Assembly: GCA_021307315.1 (NCBI GenBank)
Contig: JAJSPD010000063.1
Coordinates: 1-64,000 of the forward strand
From: Bisporella sp. PMI_857
Lineage: Eukaryota; Ascomycota; Leotiomycetes; Helotiales; Helotiaceae
Reading direction: 5' to 3'
DNA: 64,000 bases
Part shown: piece after piece, positions 24,710 to 37,900 of the stretch
Layout: the number at the start of each line of letters is the position of its first letter
Position numbering within the stretch: position 1 is the stretch's first letter
The notes under the pieces: generated by a model
The model's input: only the letters and a program-made list of their open reading frames with translations
Databases searched by the model: none
Told to the model about the DNA's origin: nothing
Program-made: the position numbers and the translations under genes

Positions 24710-25473
24710 GTTACATATGCAGGCCAGCATCCTAGATGAGTTATAACATTCCGGTTGAAGTCTTCGCTAAATAAAGAGACTTTTGCTTAAGCCGTTGCCT
24801 GCGAGTCATATGGAAGGCTGTCTGTAAGTCTATGGCGAGCCGCCTGCTATAAGCTAAATTAGGCTCCTCGAGCAAACCCTTAGACGATATTAAGCGAGCA
24901 ACCCCTTTCTAATGCATCATGTTAATACATCCTCAGAAGTTCGCAACTCAAAGCATGATAGTCCTGGCGTATCAGAGTCGAGAATGAGCTTTTAGTTAGC
25001 CCCTAATGACAGTCACTTTCCTTATACAGCTAGCTCTAGCTCAGGCATATGTCGGGCCGAACCGAGCTTGTGGGGGAACTGAGACCGAACCAAAATCTCA
25101 GCGATGTGTTTTTGTGTTCTCCTGCCGAACTCCCTAGCCGGCGACAATCTTAGGGCTTGGTATTGCGGGTCCGTACTGCTTAGTTTTTCTTAGGGATTAA
25201 CAGCATCGCTATAGGGCTTGTTGGCGACGGTTCTCTTCTATTTCGAGCTAGGTGCCTAATCTTGGTCACGTGTATCCTGAAAATGGAAACGCGGCTGCCC
25301 ACCCTTGTTTATTAATATCTTGGTGTCTGACACATTGTGAAAATCACCAATTTCATCTCTTCGATAACCGTTATGCTTCTCTGCCTCTATCATCTGCTTA
25401 AGGCGTGATTAGTGAATTGAGTTTTGTTGAATGTAGTCAACCCTGGCATAGCTAGCACTTACTGAGAGTAACA
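24710..25473. other. intergenic region, no gene recognised
   Basis: Contains the 3' end of the GH18 gene and the promoter of the Clr5-domain gene. Nothing else is seen. Confidence 0.45.
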
Positions 25474-27091
25474 ATGGAATCCCTGAACGCCCGAAAGAAG
25501 GCCCTGGTAATTGGAAACCGGCCACCGAACAGACGGGTACCGCATGCGCCTCTCCCAAATAAAAAATGGGCCACGCCGAAAGACTGGGACGAATATATTC
25601 AGGCTCAAGTTACTCGCTTGTATCATACGGAAGACCGACCTCTAAGAGAAGTCATGGACATCATGGCAAGCGAGTATGGGCATCATGCGACGTACGTTGC
25701 TTATGGCTGTGAAATCTCATCATGATACCTGATGATATGTTCTGACTGATAATCGTAGGAAGCGCATGTATATTAGCCGTATTCAAGCTTGGGGTCTGGT
25801 CAAGAATAAGAAAGAAGAAGACATGCTTTATATCATCCGCAAGAGCGATCAACGGGAGGCAATGGGTAAGAAGACTTCCTTCATAGTCCATGGGCGTCCA
25901 GTAGACTACCAGGAGGCGTATCATTACTTCCAGCGCAAAGGGAAGGCCCCAAGCCTCACAGGGCCGCGCCCACCCACCCCTCCACACATTGTGTGCAGAA
26001 CGCCTTCTCCACCTCCAACGCTTCGGGTCCCGGAACAGCTTTTCTTCACTATCAACAACTTCTATGACGGCTCTTTTGAGAACAAGCACTGGGTCCCAAA
26101 TGGAGATACTTGTCTGAGCATCAAGGCTGGTGTTACTCTGGATAACCAAAATATCATCGAGACGTTTGGGGCTTATTGCACTACGGCTCTTACCTTCTTG
26201 AATGAAAAGAAATACGCTGATGCACGGAGGATCCTATCTATCGCGTGTGGATTGATTCGGCCTGTCATTGAAGCAGAAGACCATATGACTTTATGGTGTA
26301 TGTGCGATACTTTCTGTTTATTCAAGGGAGAGGGATATTCCGAGATTATGCTTTTGATCTTGCGATATATATATGGTTTAGTCTCATTATATTTCCCCAA
26401 AAATCATCCTTGGGCTGTCATATGGCATTCGCTGGTATCAATTGCTCATGAGGATATGGATGACGCAATCATCAAAGCTTACAAATGTGTCGCAGACTCG
26501 CTCGCTCGCAGTCTGGGCACTTACTATCCCACAGCCGTTAACTGTTTCTGCGATTCACTTGACCGCGAGCATGGGCCAGGAAGGCGCGATGCTGAGGAGG
26601 CGATCTTGCGCAAGTTCCTTGCAGAATCTCAGAAGTTCTTTGGTGGTGACCATACTGTCCAAATCAGGATTCTGTCTAGAATCGCTATTTGTGCCAGAGA
26701 CCAAGGCCACCATGAGGAGCACGAAGCTATTGCTCTAGAGATTATTAGACTTATACCGCTAAGATCAAAGCCATATGATCTGTTGCATGGACTATTGCAT
26801 TGCTCGACAGCTCGATATAATTTAGGGAAGTTTGCTGGCGCAGAGGAAAAACTTCTTGAAGCTTTGGAAGTTATGAAACAGGAATGGGGCAAACAGCATG
26901 CTTGGTATATAAATTACGCAAGAAAGTATGCGGTTTGGCTTCGTGGATGGGGCCGAGAAGCAGAGGCGGAAGAGTTTGAGGCAGATACCGCCAGATTGAT
27001 CGATCTTGAAGATGTCGGACCAGACATTGATTTGGACTCCAAGGGCGATGACAGAGAGGAGGATGCTGAGCTGGAGGACATCATTTCTTGA
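25474..27091 (+). CDS. Clr5-domain protein with TPR-like C-terminus
   Basis: Protein of 516 aa. Exon 1 25474-25691, intron 25692-25758 (GTACGT...CGTAG, phase 2), exon 2 25759-27091. Residues 30-95 form a Clr5 domain: a W..Y.....LY..E..PL.EVM pattern (DRPLREVMDIMASEYG) followed across the intron by ATKRMYISRIQAWGLVKNKK. Clr5 domains are named after an S. pombe silencing factor and are widespread N-terminal modules in Pezizomycotina. A Pro-rich linker (about residues 155-180) leads to a helical C-terminal part with TPR-like helices, for example YNLGKFAGAEEKLLEALEVM near residue 440, and an acidic tail. Likely nuclear or regulatory by domain content only; the specific role is unknown. Confidence 0.82.
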
Positions 27092-28954
27092 AGGCTACGG
27101 AGATTTATATCGCATCAAATGATGGATTGGTGCCAGACACACTTAACCCATATCTTACAGCTTAAGAAGGTCATGAATCAGCAAGTTTCCCCATCTCTTA
27201 ATCTTGACGCGAGCGACGTCTCATGCCACAATTATCCTCTTTCGAGAACGGCTTTTTACTGAAGATAAACAATTCTTGTGGAGGAGCATTCTTCTCACCG
27301 CCTTCGCTGTGGTAGAACCTGCCAAAGTCGTGATTTACCCACTGATCTTAATGTTGCGGTTACGCACCCGAAAAATGCAATTGAGATTTGCACTCCTGGC
27401 AGCATCGCGATCATGCATTCGATTGTGCGCGTACACAAACTGCTACTGTTCTGGAAAGCCAAAGAGCCTGGAAAGCCCACACTAGCGAGCATCCCTTAGC
27501 TCAGGGGCGGACGACACTGCCAAGCCAAGCGCTGACGTTTGGATGAAGCTGCGCGGCCGCAATAAAGGTATCGTTAACTAAAGATTTGGCTTTAGACTTA
27601 CCTTCAATTGACCAACGCAACACGCCAAATGCACGCGGTGAGAAGCTGTCAATCGAGCTTGGTTGTGAAGTATTTGGATGCAAGGAGGAATGGTGGTAAT
27701 GTCAATACATTTTGAGAGCTTCTGGATAGGTGTTATATATTTCTCAGCTGAAGGATTTTTATGCTAATTTTCTCTCACGCCTGTCAAGTGGTTTAGATTG
27801 ATCTCGATGTATGTATGAATTGAACTCGTGGAGTATTATACAAAATGCTTTTTAAGGATGCTCCATTGAGACTGTTGATATACTGACAATCTGCGAATTG
27901 TTATTTTGAAGTTCAGGTTTGTATCGAGGTTTCTTTCGGTGCAGTTTGACTTATATTTCCAGACCGACATTACTTCATGAGATGAGACATGATGTTTACA
28001 CCAAGCCTTTTTGCCTCTTGATGTCTTGCTGTATGCCTCGTGCATAGGTACTTCACACTCTTGGTCACGAGCGGTAGCATGAATTTCACTCTAATTTTCT
28101 GCACATATATTTCGTGCTTATTACGACATAAGATCGTGGCTGATGAGACAGAATAAGTGATACCTGAACAAGAATAGAGACTTGATTTGACTTATACTTC
28201 GCGATCGTCCTATCAAACAATCACACAAATTATTGGCAGAATTCGACATCTCCAGCGTACTTGAGTGTTTAATTAGCTCGTTCGGGTTTCAGTTTTCCCT
28301 AGGAAGCCGTGAGAGGCAAGATGTTGACCAAGAAGTGGTCGGAGAGAAGAGCGAATGGTCTTTTCTCCTCTACTCGAAAGTAATAAGGTGTATAGAGCTG
28401 CCAAATATAAGAGAGGGGCTTCATTTAAAAGACTGTCTCATTGGCTTCTATGCTATATGCGGGACGATCAAACGCGACTGTTCAGGTACTACGATCATGG
28501 TGGATATGCGTCCCACTGGACACACTTAAAATGATATTAGAAGTTGAAGGTAATTCGCTACTCTCGCCTTGTATTTCAAGTAATATCGAGAATCCAAGAC
28601 AAGACGGGTGGGGTGTTTTATTCTTTTCCGGAAGACTAAACCCAGAAAAAGCGGTGATTGCTAGTCTTCGGTAACCTATTTCCGAGCCGGTAGACTAATA
28701 GGCCATCCGCACTCTAGCACAATACCAAGATATGACGACCTGGGGCTGCGGGGTAAACAAATATGGAGTTAAGCGCTAGTGGTTGCGAGACATCTTAGCT
28801 ATGTATCGTTCCGAGCAGCCCCGAGTAGACGAGGTAGATCGACCTCTGACTCCAAGAAGACGGCTGGGTATATTAAAGCTCTTCCCAACACCTTAAGTGA
28901 TCCTCTAAAGAGCAGAGGCTCCACTAATATTGCTATCTCTAGTTGGAGAGCAAG
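27092..28954. other. 1.9-kb intergenic stretch
   Basis: No intact gene recognised. Two overlapping open frames at 27204-27499 (plus) and one at 27501-27683 (minus) have somewhat coding-like composition but no known motif. The last 150 bases include a TATA-like GGTATATTAAAG near 28,868 ahead of the transporter gene. Confidence 0.4.
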
Positions 28955-30983
28955 ATGACGACAGCAGATAAGGGCGATGACATCCATGTGGAGTTTTCAA
29001 GTACAAAGTCTTCAGAGCGCAACGCAGCAATTGGCAATGAGAATATTGATGATGCGATTGTACATCAACTAACACATGAAGGCGAAGTCATCGGACTTAC
29101 TTGGAGGACAATACTTGGCTGTTTTGTGAGCTGATCATTCCGTTACAAGTACAATAGACTGACATGAAATAGGCATTGCTTCTATGTTACAACTCATATG
29201 TTTTCTGCTTACAGATTCCACCCAACATGTTGAGCTCAATCAACGCGGATCTTGGCCCTGACCCTCGTTACACATGGATTAGCATTTCGTGGAACCTTGG
29301 AGGTGCAATCATCGTCACTATTGCTGGGAGGTTGTCAGATATTTTTGGTCGTCGGTACTTCTTCCTGGGTGGCTCACTTTTGTTGGTTCTTGGATCCATC
29401 ATCGCTGTGTCTGCCCAGTCAATCCCTCAGATGATTGCAAGCGGGGTCATTTACGGAGTTGGATCTGGCTTCCTTGAGATGGCTTACGGCGCTATTCAAG
29501 TAAGCTTAGCCTTTGTCAAATCTATATCCAGTATTAATTTTGTAGGAAATTGTTCCAAACAACTGGAGAATGGTAGCCGTTGGGGCTCTAGATGTTTCAG
29601 GAGGTGTAATTGCAGGAACTGGTCCATTGGTATGCTGGGCACTCTATGATCGAACTGGAACTTGGCGTACAGCCTACTACTACATGCTCGCCTTCCACAT
29701 CGCTACTGTTTGTCTGGTTTTCTTTTTCTATCACCCACCTAAATTCGAGACAAAACACAAATTCGACGGTAAATCGAAGATAGAAATTATCAAAAAGCTC
29801 GATTACATTGGTCTTTTCTTATTTACCACAGGCACATGCATCCTTCTTATTGGACTCAGCTGGGGAGGATCTATCCACCCGTGGATCAGTGCCTCCACCC
29901 TGGCACCAATCATTATTGGAGGTTGCACCTTGATTGCTTTAGGCTTTTGGGAGACATACGCTCCGCTCGAGTATCCTATCATGCCATCTCATCTATTCAT
30001 GCGGATTCGACAGTTTACAGTCCCTATGGTTGTCATCGCTGTGTCAGGAATGCAATATTACTCTAATGCTGTATTGGTATATTTTTTCAGGGATTGATCC
30101 TAGCACCAGGCTAACTACTCTATAGTGGCCAAGAATGGCACAGTTACTTTGGGCAACAACTCCGATCACAAAAGGTCTCTACGGAGAGGCAATTCCACTC
30201 GGAACCGTTAGTGAGTTTTGCCCTCGCTAAAATTCCTCCCTACACCTAATAGAATTCTCTAGTCGGTGGTATTTTGATTACGATTAGCGCACGCGTTGGT
30301 CATCAAAGATGGCAGATCGTGTTCTTCATGCTACTACAGACAGCCTGCGTTGGCGCCATGGCTTCGTCCAGTCTGGACAAGCCTTACCAGTCATTTATTC
30401 TCGTATGCATTATCTCTGTGTGCACAGCTCCCTCACAGTTGGTCACCATAGTCATGCTTATGTTTGGGCTACGAGACCAGAATGATATGTGAGTATTGCA
30501 TATTCTATAGAAAACATGTCCTAACGAGATAAAAGTGGTATTGCCGCAGGTCTGGCAGGGACAACCCGCTTGATCTTCGGCGCCATGGCAACCGCTATCT
30601 TCAGTAACCTCCTTAACAACGAGTACACGAAGATTCTTCCAGGGCGTATTGCTGCCGTTGCTGCTCCCTTGGGCTTCCCAGCCGCGAATATGACAAAGCT
30701 CATCAGTGCGGCTAAAGTCGGTAGCGCTGCTGCATATAAAGCAGTTCCGGGCCTCACACCTGCGATCCAGACCACTGTTATCCGGGCGAATAAGCTTGCA
30801 TACCTGAAAGCGTCGCAGTTGGTATTCTTCGTAGCTGTTGCTTTTGGCATCATAGCTACCATTGCCGCTTTTTTTACGGTCAGCATTGATAGGAGGAAGT
30901 ACACCAAGAATACCATGGCTGTGCAGGAAACTGAGCGGAGGAGAATTAGTGAGAAAGAGGAGACTCTCAGGACTGAAACTTGA
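28955..30983 (+). CDS. MFS efflux transporter, TRI12 type
   Basis: Major facilitator membrane pump of 595 aa in the TRI12 (trichothecene-efflux/siderophore-transporter-like) group, expected to have 14 membrane helices. Six exons: 28955-29125, 29173-29499, 29546-30076, 30126-30210, 30263-30488, 30536-30983; introns 46-52 nt. The start is the ATG at 28955. The family signature between helices 2 and 3 reads GRLSDIFGRRYFFLGGSLL, preceded by DLGPDPRYTWISISWNLGG. Helix 4-5 motif C-like sequence is VSGGVIAGTGPLVCWALYD. The exon-4 end uses the GTGAGT donor at 30211 (GTT A|GTGAGT), which joins in frame to TCGGTGG. The N-terminus is cytosolic and hydrophilic; the C-tail is basic. Natural substrates of such pumps include siderophores and secondary metabolites. 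No biosynthetic cluster lies beside it in this window, so the cargo is unknown. Confidence 0.9.
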
Positions 30984-33958
30984 TATTCAGTGTTGTCCAA
31001 CCCTTTATTGTGCCTTCAGGTATCTATAATGGAAGGCTTGATGTATATAAACCTAGGATAATGAATGATGAGCTTAAGCTGAGGAGTAGTAGTTAAACAA
31101 GTGTTATTTGAAATAAGAAGAGGAAAACCAAATAAGAAACCTAAACTCTCCTAGACTGTAGTGTTAGCCTCTGCAGGTCAGTTTCGTTAATAACAACTAA
31201 TTTCGAGACGCCAACATTATACAGCATCGTGGCACAACATATATTTAAGCAGTGCCAGTCTCAAATAATTCAGAAGATCTCCCCATATCGTGAAGCCATA
31301 GCATGCTAAGATATTGGCTCGTCAACGGTTCCATCAGCCACGGCCTGCGCGTCTCTGAAGTAGCTAAAATGCCTCAGAATCTCTTAAGACTACAGTAAGC
31401 GAGCCTCAAGATAACCTGGACCCAAATCATCATATATTTACATGAGATTGAGGCTCCAGTGTCAATATTGTTGAAATTTCTTTACTATACATTCTCCTGT
31501 AGTGAATCTGGTACTAGGGTTTTAGCTCCTAAGCAATCTTCAGGGTACGGTGTTTGAATCAAGCCTTGCAAGAGATACTATTTCTTGAAGCACTATACCA
31601 AGAACACGAATTCCCGTGAAAGATGAAGACTTTAAGCACATTGTTAGAGCATTCAATTCTATATTAAGACTATTCGGTAAGACGTGGTCTCGCCCGGCTT
31701 AATTATGTGTAGCTTTCACGCCTTGTTAGTCCATCTAATGCGCTTAAAATCTTCTGCTTGATAGCTTTTACAGGCATGAGTTCAAGACTTCTGGCGATCT
31801 GGTTCGTAGAAGTGTGGCTAGAGGCTGTCATAGTGGGACCTGCAATCATAATAGGCAATCTAGATGCAGTACAGGGACGCAATTAGACGGACTAAGCAAA
31901 ACTAACGGTCCTTTCCATGAGTATTCATGTCTAAAGCCACAAACCGATTCCGTGCCGCATCAGGGCAATCCGTAACGAGAGCGGATTTTGAATATGCAGA
32001 GGTATCCGAGGAATTGAGACAGCCGTTCGTGGATAGACCCAGCCTCTTTGTCACATCAGCGTCAAGTGCATCGTACTAGTAGCGGTCAAGTTTACGAACC
32101 TACAGCAGGGCAAAATGTACAGTCTCTATATCCGAGGAACATTGCATCATATAGAGTCTGGTACAACTTGTAATGTAGACTCATACATTCTTATGGCGGT
32201 AGAGTTGACATCTTCTCATAGTAGGAGAACATTCAGATGTCAGATACACGTTTTCTGAAGGCGACCAGATGTGGGGAATAAATGAATTCCTTTCCGGTTA
32301 ATTAAAGACTTCCCATTGAATATATAAGAAGCACAGTAGCGGGAAACAACTTGGCTCCTATTCATTGCACCAGTATAGTCGGCCACCACTGTACTTTCAT
32401 TTAAATACTTTGAAGTGCAGTGTAAGAGAAGCAGCTGCTTTGGTCGGCCCCGTAAGCCAGGATAGCTGGAATTTTTGATTCGAGTTATAGTAAGGTTTTG
32501 ATATCAAAAATTGTCTTGATAAAAGCGAAAGACATAAGCTTATGGATAGGGAGACCTGCTGCTCTGAAAGGAAAGCTTTCAATCCCATGAAAAATGAAAG
32601 CCAGTGGATCGTTAGTGAGAATTTGACTCCGAGCAGCCATAAGCTGGCTTAGCAGAGGTCTAGCAATAATCTCGAGGCCATCCTTGGCCTCTGCAAAGAG
32701 TGGTAAGGCATCATGGTTGAATAGGCGTAGGGGGGCGTAATGCTAATCCACCCCTGCATGTGGAATAATATGCCATTGTTACACAGCTTGCAGGGTGCAG
32801 CTAATCTATGTTTGAATTGGTGGGTTCTTCCTTGCCATTGCCATCGGCCCCCGCATGCCAAGTTACTGGCGGATTCAAGGATCTCTTGACTACAGCCTCA
32901 CCATGTGTTAGCATGTGGAAGATCACGCGAAGTAGGCCACTAAATCATGTAGGAAGTTCAATTAAGGTGAAAACAGCTTCATATTGAGTAAGCTAGCCAA
33001 AAGTATTGTGATTGCCTGAAGAGCAAAAAAAAAAGAGGAAAAGAAGATGTAGCTAAGTACATTGGGTGACGAGCGAAAAGGCACCTAGTAGACTTATTCC
33101 AATCATGTAGAGGGAACTGTCAAGATAGTTGTCGCAAGCACTTCATTCAGGTTGATTGTCAGATTTGTGCAAGGCAAAAAGTAACCTGGACCCCAAAACG
33201 CCACGCATTCTTTTAGATACTACGTCAACCAGGCTTAGAGAGAGCTGAGTCTTGTAGAGTTCTTTACTCGGTCAGTTTATCACGTAATATAGCGTTTTAA
33301 ACTGAGACTACTAGGCCGTATAAAATAGGTTTAAGAGTTAAAATCGGGATGTGGGCAATGCTAATAGTTATAATGATATCTTAAAAAATTTCTCGATATA
33401 CATCAAATCTAATCTAACATTATACATTTTTTGAACGAGAATTAGGCAGTCTTACATACCCAATTAGTTTTTCGTAAATTGAGTTTCAGAACCCCAAAGT
33501 CGGGCGAAGTTTCAGCCTCGCCCGAACGGCAACTTTTTAGTGAATCGCCAAGCGTTGTGGCGATGCCAGCTGCCAGCATGCATGTAGGTGTGTTACACTA
33601 GCTCAGAGAATCAGCATAGCTTTAATTCAGGTATGGTTGCCAACTCAAAATATCTCATTTCAATAATCTTGTGTCACACAACGTCCTTAAGCCGTACTGG
33701 CCAGATGGTATCCAGCCATGTAATCAGATCCCAGTCGCAGGGGACCCTGAAATTAGTCACTGGCCAGGTAAAGTAGGCGCGTCAAATAATCCTACTTGAG
33801 ATCGATACTTATAGGTGTTAGTATTCGCCCCTACGAGAAGTTCTAAATTTCTTCTGACAAGATCAAGTCTTCGTTTTCTTGAACATCTTGCCTTTAGGTT
33901 TCTCTACTTTAACCCTTTAAGTCGAAACGAGCAGACTTTCTAAACTAGAAACGTAGCT
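30984..33958. other. 3-kb AT-rich gene-poor block
   Basis: I find no gene. Frames are short and broken throughout, with AT-rich runs especially at 33,280-33,480. The composition and stop density fit an old, mutated repeat or simply unconstrained DNA. The final 100 bases are the 5' region of the Fig1-like gene. Confidence 0.45.
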
Positions 33959-34994
33959 ATGGCTAAAGGTCACAATTCAAAGAAACCCGGTGAGCTTCTA
34001 GATGGCACTAATACTACCATTCTTTTGACGCTAATAGAGTTATTACAGCTGGTAGAAAGAGCAGCGGGTGGAACTTCCTGTTCGCATGCTTGGTGGCTTT
34101 ATCATATCTAGCAGGAATTGTCTTAGGCAGTAAGAAGCATCCCGATTGCCGAAATGATATTCATCTGACAGAGCCTAGTCCTTGTCTTAATCGGCTGTAT
34201 TTCAGCTAATGCTGGTATCGACCGCTTGTATATTGCCGAGCTGCGTTCTAACCAGACATACGATCTTTCACTTCGTGTTGGATACTTCGGTAAGTGATCG
34301 AGGCTCCCCTCAAGTTGTAATATAGCTAAAGTGGCAACGTTTCACAGGCGGGTGCCTTTCCATCGCCAACACAACCCAAAACCCAGGGCGGAGTTCTAAT
34401 AACTCTTCAATGGACCAGCAAACAAAATGCTTGGCGAATCTGCGCAGTATAGACTTAGACGACTTGAGCGAGGAGTTCTACGAGGACCTCAGTCTTACAT
34501 CCGAGGCTCAAGTTCATGCCAAGGCGACCTTGAATGCTACGCTTCCTCTTCTCAGGCACTTGCAAGAAGATGTGTTCTTGTGGGAACTACCTTTGTTCCA
34601 TTTTGTCTTATTCATAATCAGCGGTGTAATGCTCTTTACGGCTTTTGCGGGCACATCACACAAGCGACGTTATAGGACGGTATTGGTGATCGCTGTGCTC
34701 ACAAGTGCATTTTCACTAAGTCTAGCACTTGTTACGGCGATCGGCTCACTCCAGGCTTCAAATACTCTTCTGGAAGGAGCGAAATCTAAGAACCAGCGAG
34801 TGATTAGTGCTGATATTTACCTCTTACGCGCCGGCTGGCTAGATCACCTCCAAGCAAGCCTTGCAGCTGTCGCAACTCTTTTCTATGTGTCTATGGGGGT
34901 TCTCTTTGCACGAAGGGAGCCAGAAGGAGGGAAGAATATCTTTCAGAATTTCCAGTGGATTAACAATGGCTTCATATCTACTAAGAAATGGTAA
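33959..34994 (+). CDS. Fig1-like four-span membrane protein
   Basis: Membrane protein of 292 aa resembling the fungal Fig1 family (calcium influx and membrane fusion during mating in yeast). Four exons: 33959-33989, 34040-34129, 34179-34289, 34348-34994; introns of 50, 49 and 58 nt, all phase 1. Four hydrophobic segments are visible: LFACLVALSYLAGIVL plus the following ILVLIGCIS; FVLFIISGVMLFTAFAG; VLVIAVLTSAFSLSLALVTA; and LQASLAAVATLFYVSMGVLF. Between segments 1 and 2 is a large extracellular loop with VRVGYFGGCLS written in the protein as LSLRVGYFGGCLS, the position of the family's G-F-x-x-C-like signature, and several N-glycosylation sites (NTT, NSS, NAT). The first acceptor (34038-34039) was chosen because only it keeps the frame. 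PalI/SUR7-like families are the main alternative. Confidence 0.72.
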
Positions 34995-37900
34995 GAAATT
35001 ATTGCACTTATCGTCAATGACTAGTGGAAGTAAGAATTGAGAGCTATTGTCTAAGGCCAAGGGGTGAGGATACAGTTTATATTGGTGGTTGTGTATTTGG
35101 GATTGCGACAAATTACTTGGTGAAGCCGCAAGGATGTCAACGTTTGCTTTGAGTCTGTTCAGAGTTTTTTGTAATATAAGCAGATATTTAACAATGGTAT
35201 TTGATTTTGTATTGCTTGAAATCGTTTTTATAACCTTGGTTTTTTTGGGGTTGTTTTAAGGAAAGAGGAACTGCTCTATAACATTAGTAGATATAAGGTT
35301 CTTGCTCATTTATATGAATTGGAAGCATTTAAACAGACATTTGTTTTGAACTTGAAATAATTAGGCATATTATTGACACATCTCATAGGCTTACGACGGA
35401 CTGACAGTCTAGGAAAGTGTCCTTACAGCCAATGTTAGGCTCATATCACCTAGATCACTGACTTCTAAGACACTGATTAGAAAAACTCACTTGGACGAGA
35501 GAAGTAGAACTATCTCTCAGTTTTTGTAAGCTATTTTCTCCTATTGCAATTAGCCTCTCTGCTCCAAGACCAGAGCGTCTTGCATCAACTTTATGATCTG
35601 ATAGGAGTCGTCCCTCTTCCTACTACTTCTCTCCTTTAGACCCTTTTTGTTTGGCATGCTTCTCAAATGACCCACGTAGCCGTCCTTCACGGTAGACGTA
35701 TCGAGTGTGTCGAGCGATGCGAACGGGAAAACAGGATAAGGCTGGACTGATAGGGTAAATTCGAGCTGCCTCACGGAACAATCCGCGATCGGTTATCGCT
35801 GGCCAAGTTGTTGGGTGAAGAACTACAAAAAGAGATATTCTGATTTTGATAGGCTGCCATACTAAGCGCTATGGTATGCACACTGACACAACTCATTTAG
35901 TCCTTATTTCCAACTATTGGGTTTCAAGCACTAGCACCCCTGAGGTTCCATCGAGATTCAGGGACCCGTTATTATGCAATAGTTCCAGTTATCCACAGTC
36001 ATACGGTTCTGCTAACTGACAATGACTTCTATATTCACTTTAGTATCTTTACGTGAAGATGGCACACTTCTTGAATGAAGAACGGAAAGTCAACCAACAA
36101 TCTACCAGCAGAAGCGTCCTGGTAGGCTTTTACTAGAGAATTTTCCACCCCCTGCTCTCTTGGTATCAACCTAATGTCCCAATCTCCAACAGGGCCGCAT
36201 GGATTGGCCCAAAAGCGAGGTATATGCTTTGGTGTAACTATTATGCAACCATGAAATCCTTTCACCGGCCGAGCAATATGTTACTCACAGCCTCGTAAGA
36301 TCAGCTTAGATCAGCTGGCATACAAACCCTTTAGTGTCCAAGCTTTCAGCCGGCTTTCGAATCCTGAGTCTCAACTTTGCGCCGAGAATAGCTACAGGAA
36401 TCTAAGCCTTGAGTTTGAGAGGCGTCAGCTATGATAGAAAGGCTGCAGTAAGGATCACCATTTGCAGTGCATTGCTTATTATTGGAGTCCGGATCTTCTA
36501 TAGGACGGCACAGAGTGTAAAGCCGCAAGCCATAAGGGTCAGTAAGTTGAGGGTCCCATAGGTGGACAAGGGGCTCACTACCTTTTTAAAAAGTGGTTAC
36601 ATGATAAACGTGAATGACGAGTAGGACTCGCAGCTCATTTAAAGGATGCGTACTCCTAGTCAGTCATAGCCGCCCAAAATCAACCGTGTATCAACCAATA
36701 GCTCAGAGCCAAGAAATACTTTGTTTTTCGTGTTTCCCAAGATTCCTTAGAAGACAAATAAGAGTCTCTGCCAAGCATAGCATGCAGAATAGAAACTTTT
36801 ACCACACTCCCTTCATACAGCCAGATATGGAATATTCCTTGCCTTTAGTGGTCTGTAAACATTAAATCGGTGTAGATATCGATAATAAAATTTACAGTCT
36901 CGCCCATGGAAGCAAAGGCGAGGAAACCTCCACTCCCCCCCCAAAAAGTGGCGTCAGCCTGATTTGTACATTGCCTCATGCCAAGTTCTCTCTTTGGGGT
37001 CCGCCGCTGGGAGACCATTCAATTTTTGATCACGTTTCAAACTAAAGCCTCCTATGTTCCAATGTCGGCAACTATTGCATCGAGAATTGTAGGTGGCAGT
37101 CCAAAACGGGTTTGCCCTGGTTGCATTTCCCGGTCTTTAAAGAAGCAACTAACAGACCAGGAAGTAAGTCCAATAAAATCACTTACTCCTGTTAAATAGA
37201 GCAGGAAGTATGGGCTACATAATTATACCAACTCAATGAGTCAAAACTATGGTGCTATATTGCCTGAGGCTCAAAACCTAATACTCGTCTTGGCGAAACG
37301 CTTCATGGGTCGCTTAATTTTAAAACATAGTTCTTACAGCGCCACGCAATTAGAATAGCTGTAACGGTAAACGTTAAATTTAACCTCAAGGTCCAATAGA
37401 ATACGCGCTCTATGACAGTTTAATTCTGAAAGTGACGCTCATATATCTAGACGGCACAGCGGCTTTTCCAGCCGCAAGGTCCAAGTACCGCAGCTGATCG
37501 CATTCCGTAACCTGGCTCCAGATCCTGCAATACCTGACTTCTTGAGGTTAGTAGAGTATATGAACACGCGTCTTTGCTTAAAGACTCTGGCCTGTGATGT
37601 TTCTCGTAGAGAGGCTGAAATATACAAGGTTGCAGCTGGCAGTGGGGGGTACGAATTATATACGCCTATTTAGAATTAGAGATTATACATGCTGCAAGTG
37701 CAATTACACAGGATAAGGTTTAAAAGGGCATCTTTCGGGCTTTTTAGGGGACCAAAACCTGTAATGTCGCAAACAGTGATAATATCTTAAGCAACATCAA
37801 AGATAAGTATAACACTACGTGAGGATATTTAATACAAAGACTCTTTCTTACGGCCTAGCTCCTTAGAATGGGTTTAATTCGTGATGCATTCTATTTTTCT

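Noticed and set aside
27204..27683. Open frames downstream of the Clr5 gene as additional exons or a separate gene
   Set aside because: The Clr5 frame ends at a normal stop, and I could not connect these frames by plausible splice sites or match a family.
36035..36528. Minus-strand frames as a two-exon secreted protein
   Set aside because: The intervening sequence has no convincing in-frame donor/acceptor pair and no signal peptide is visible.
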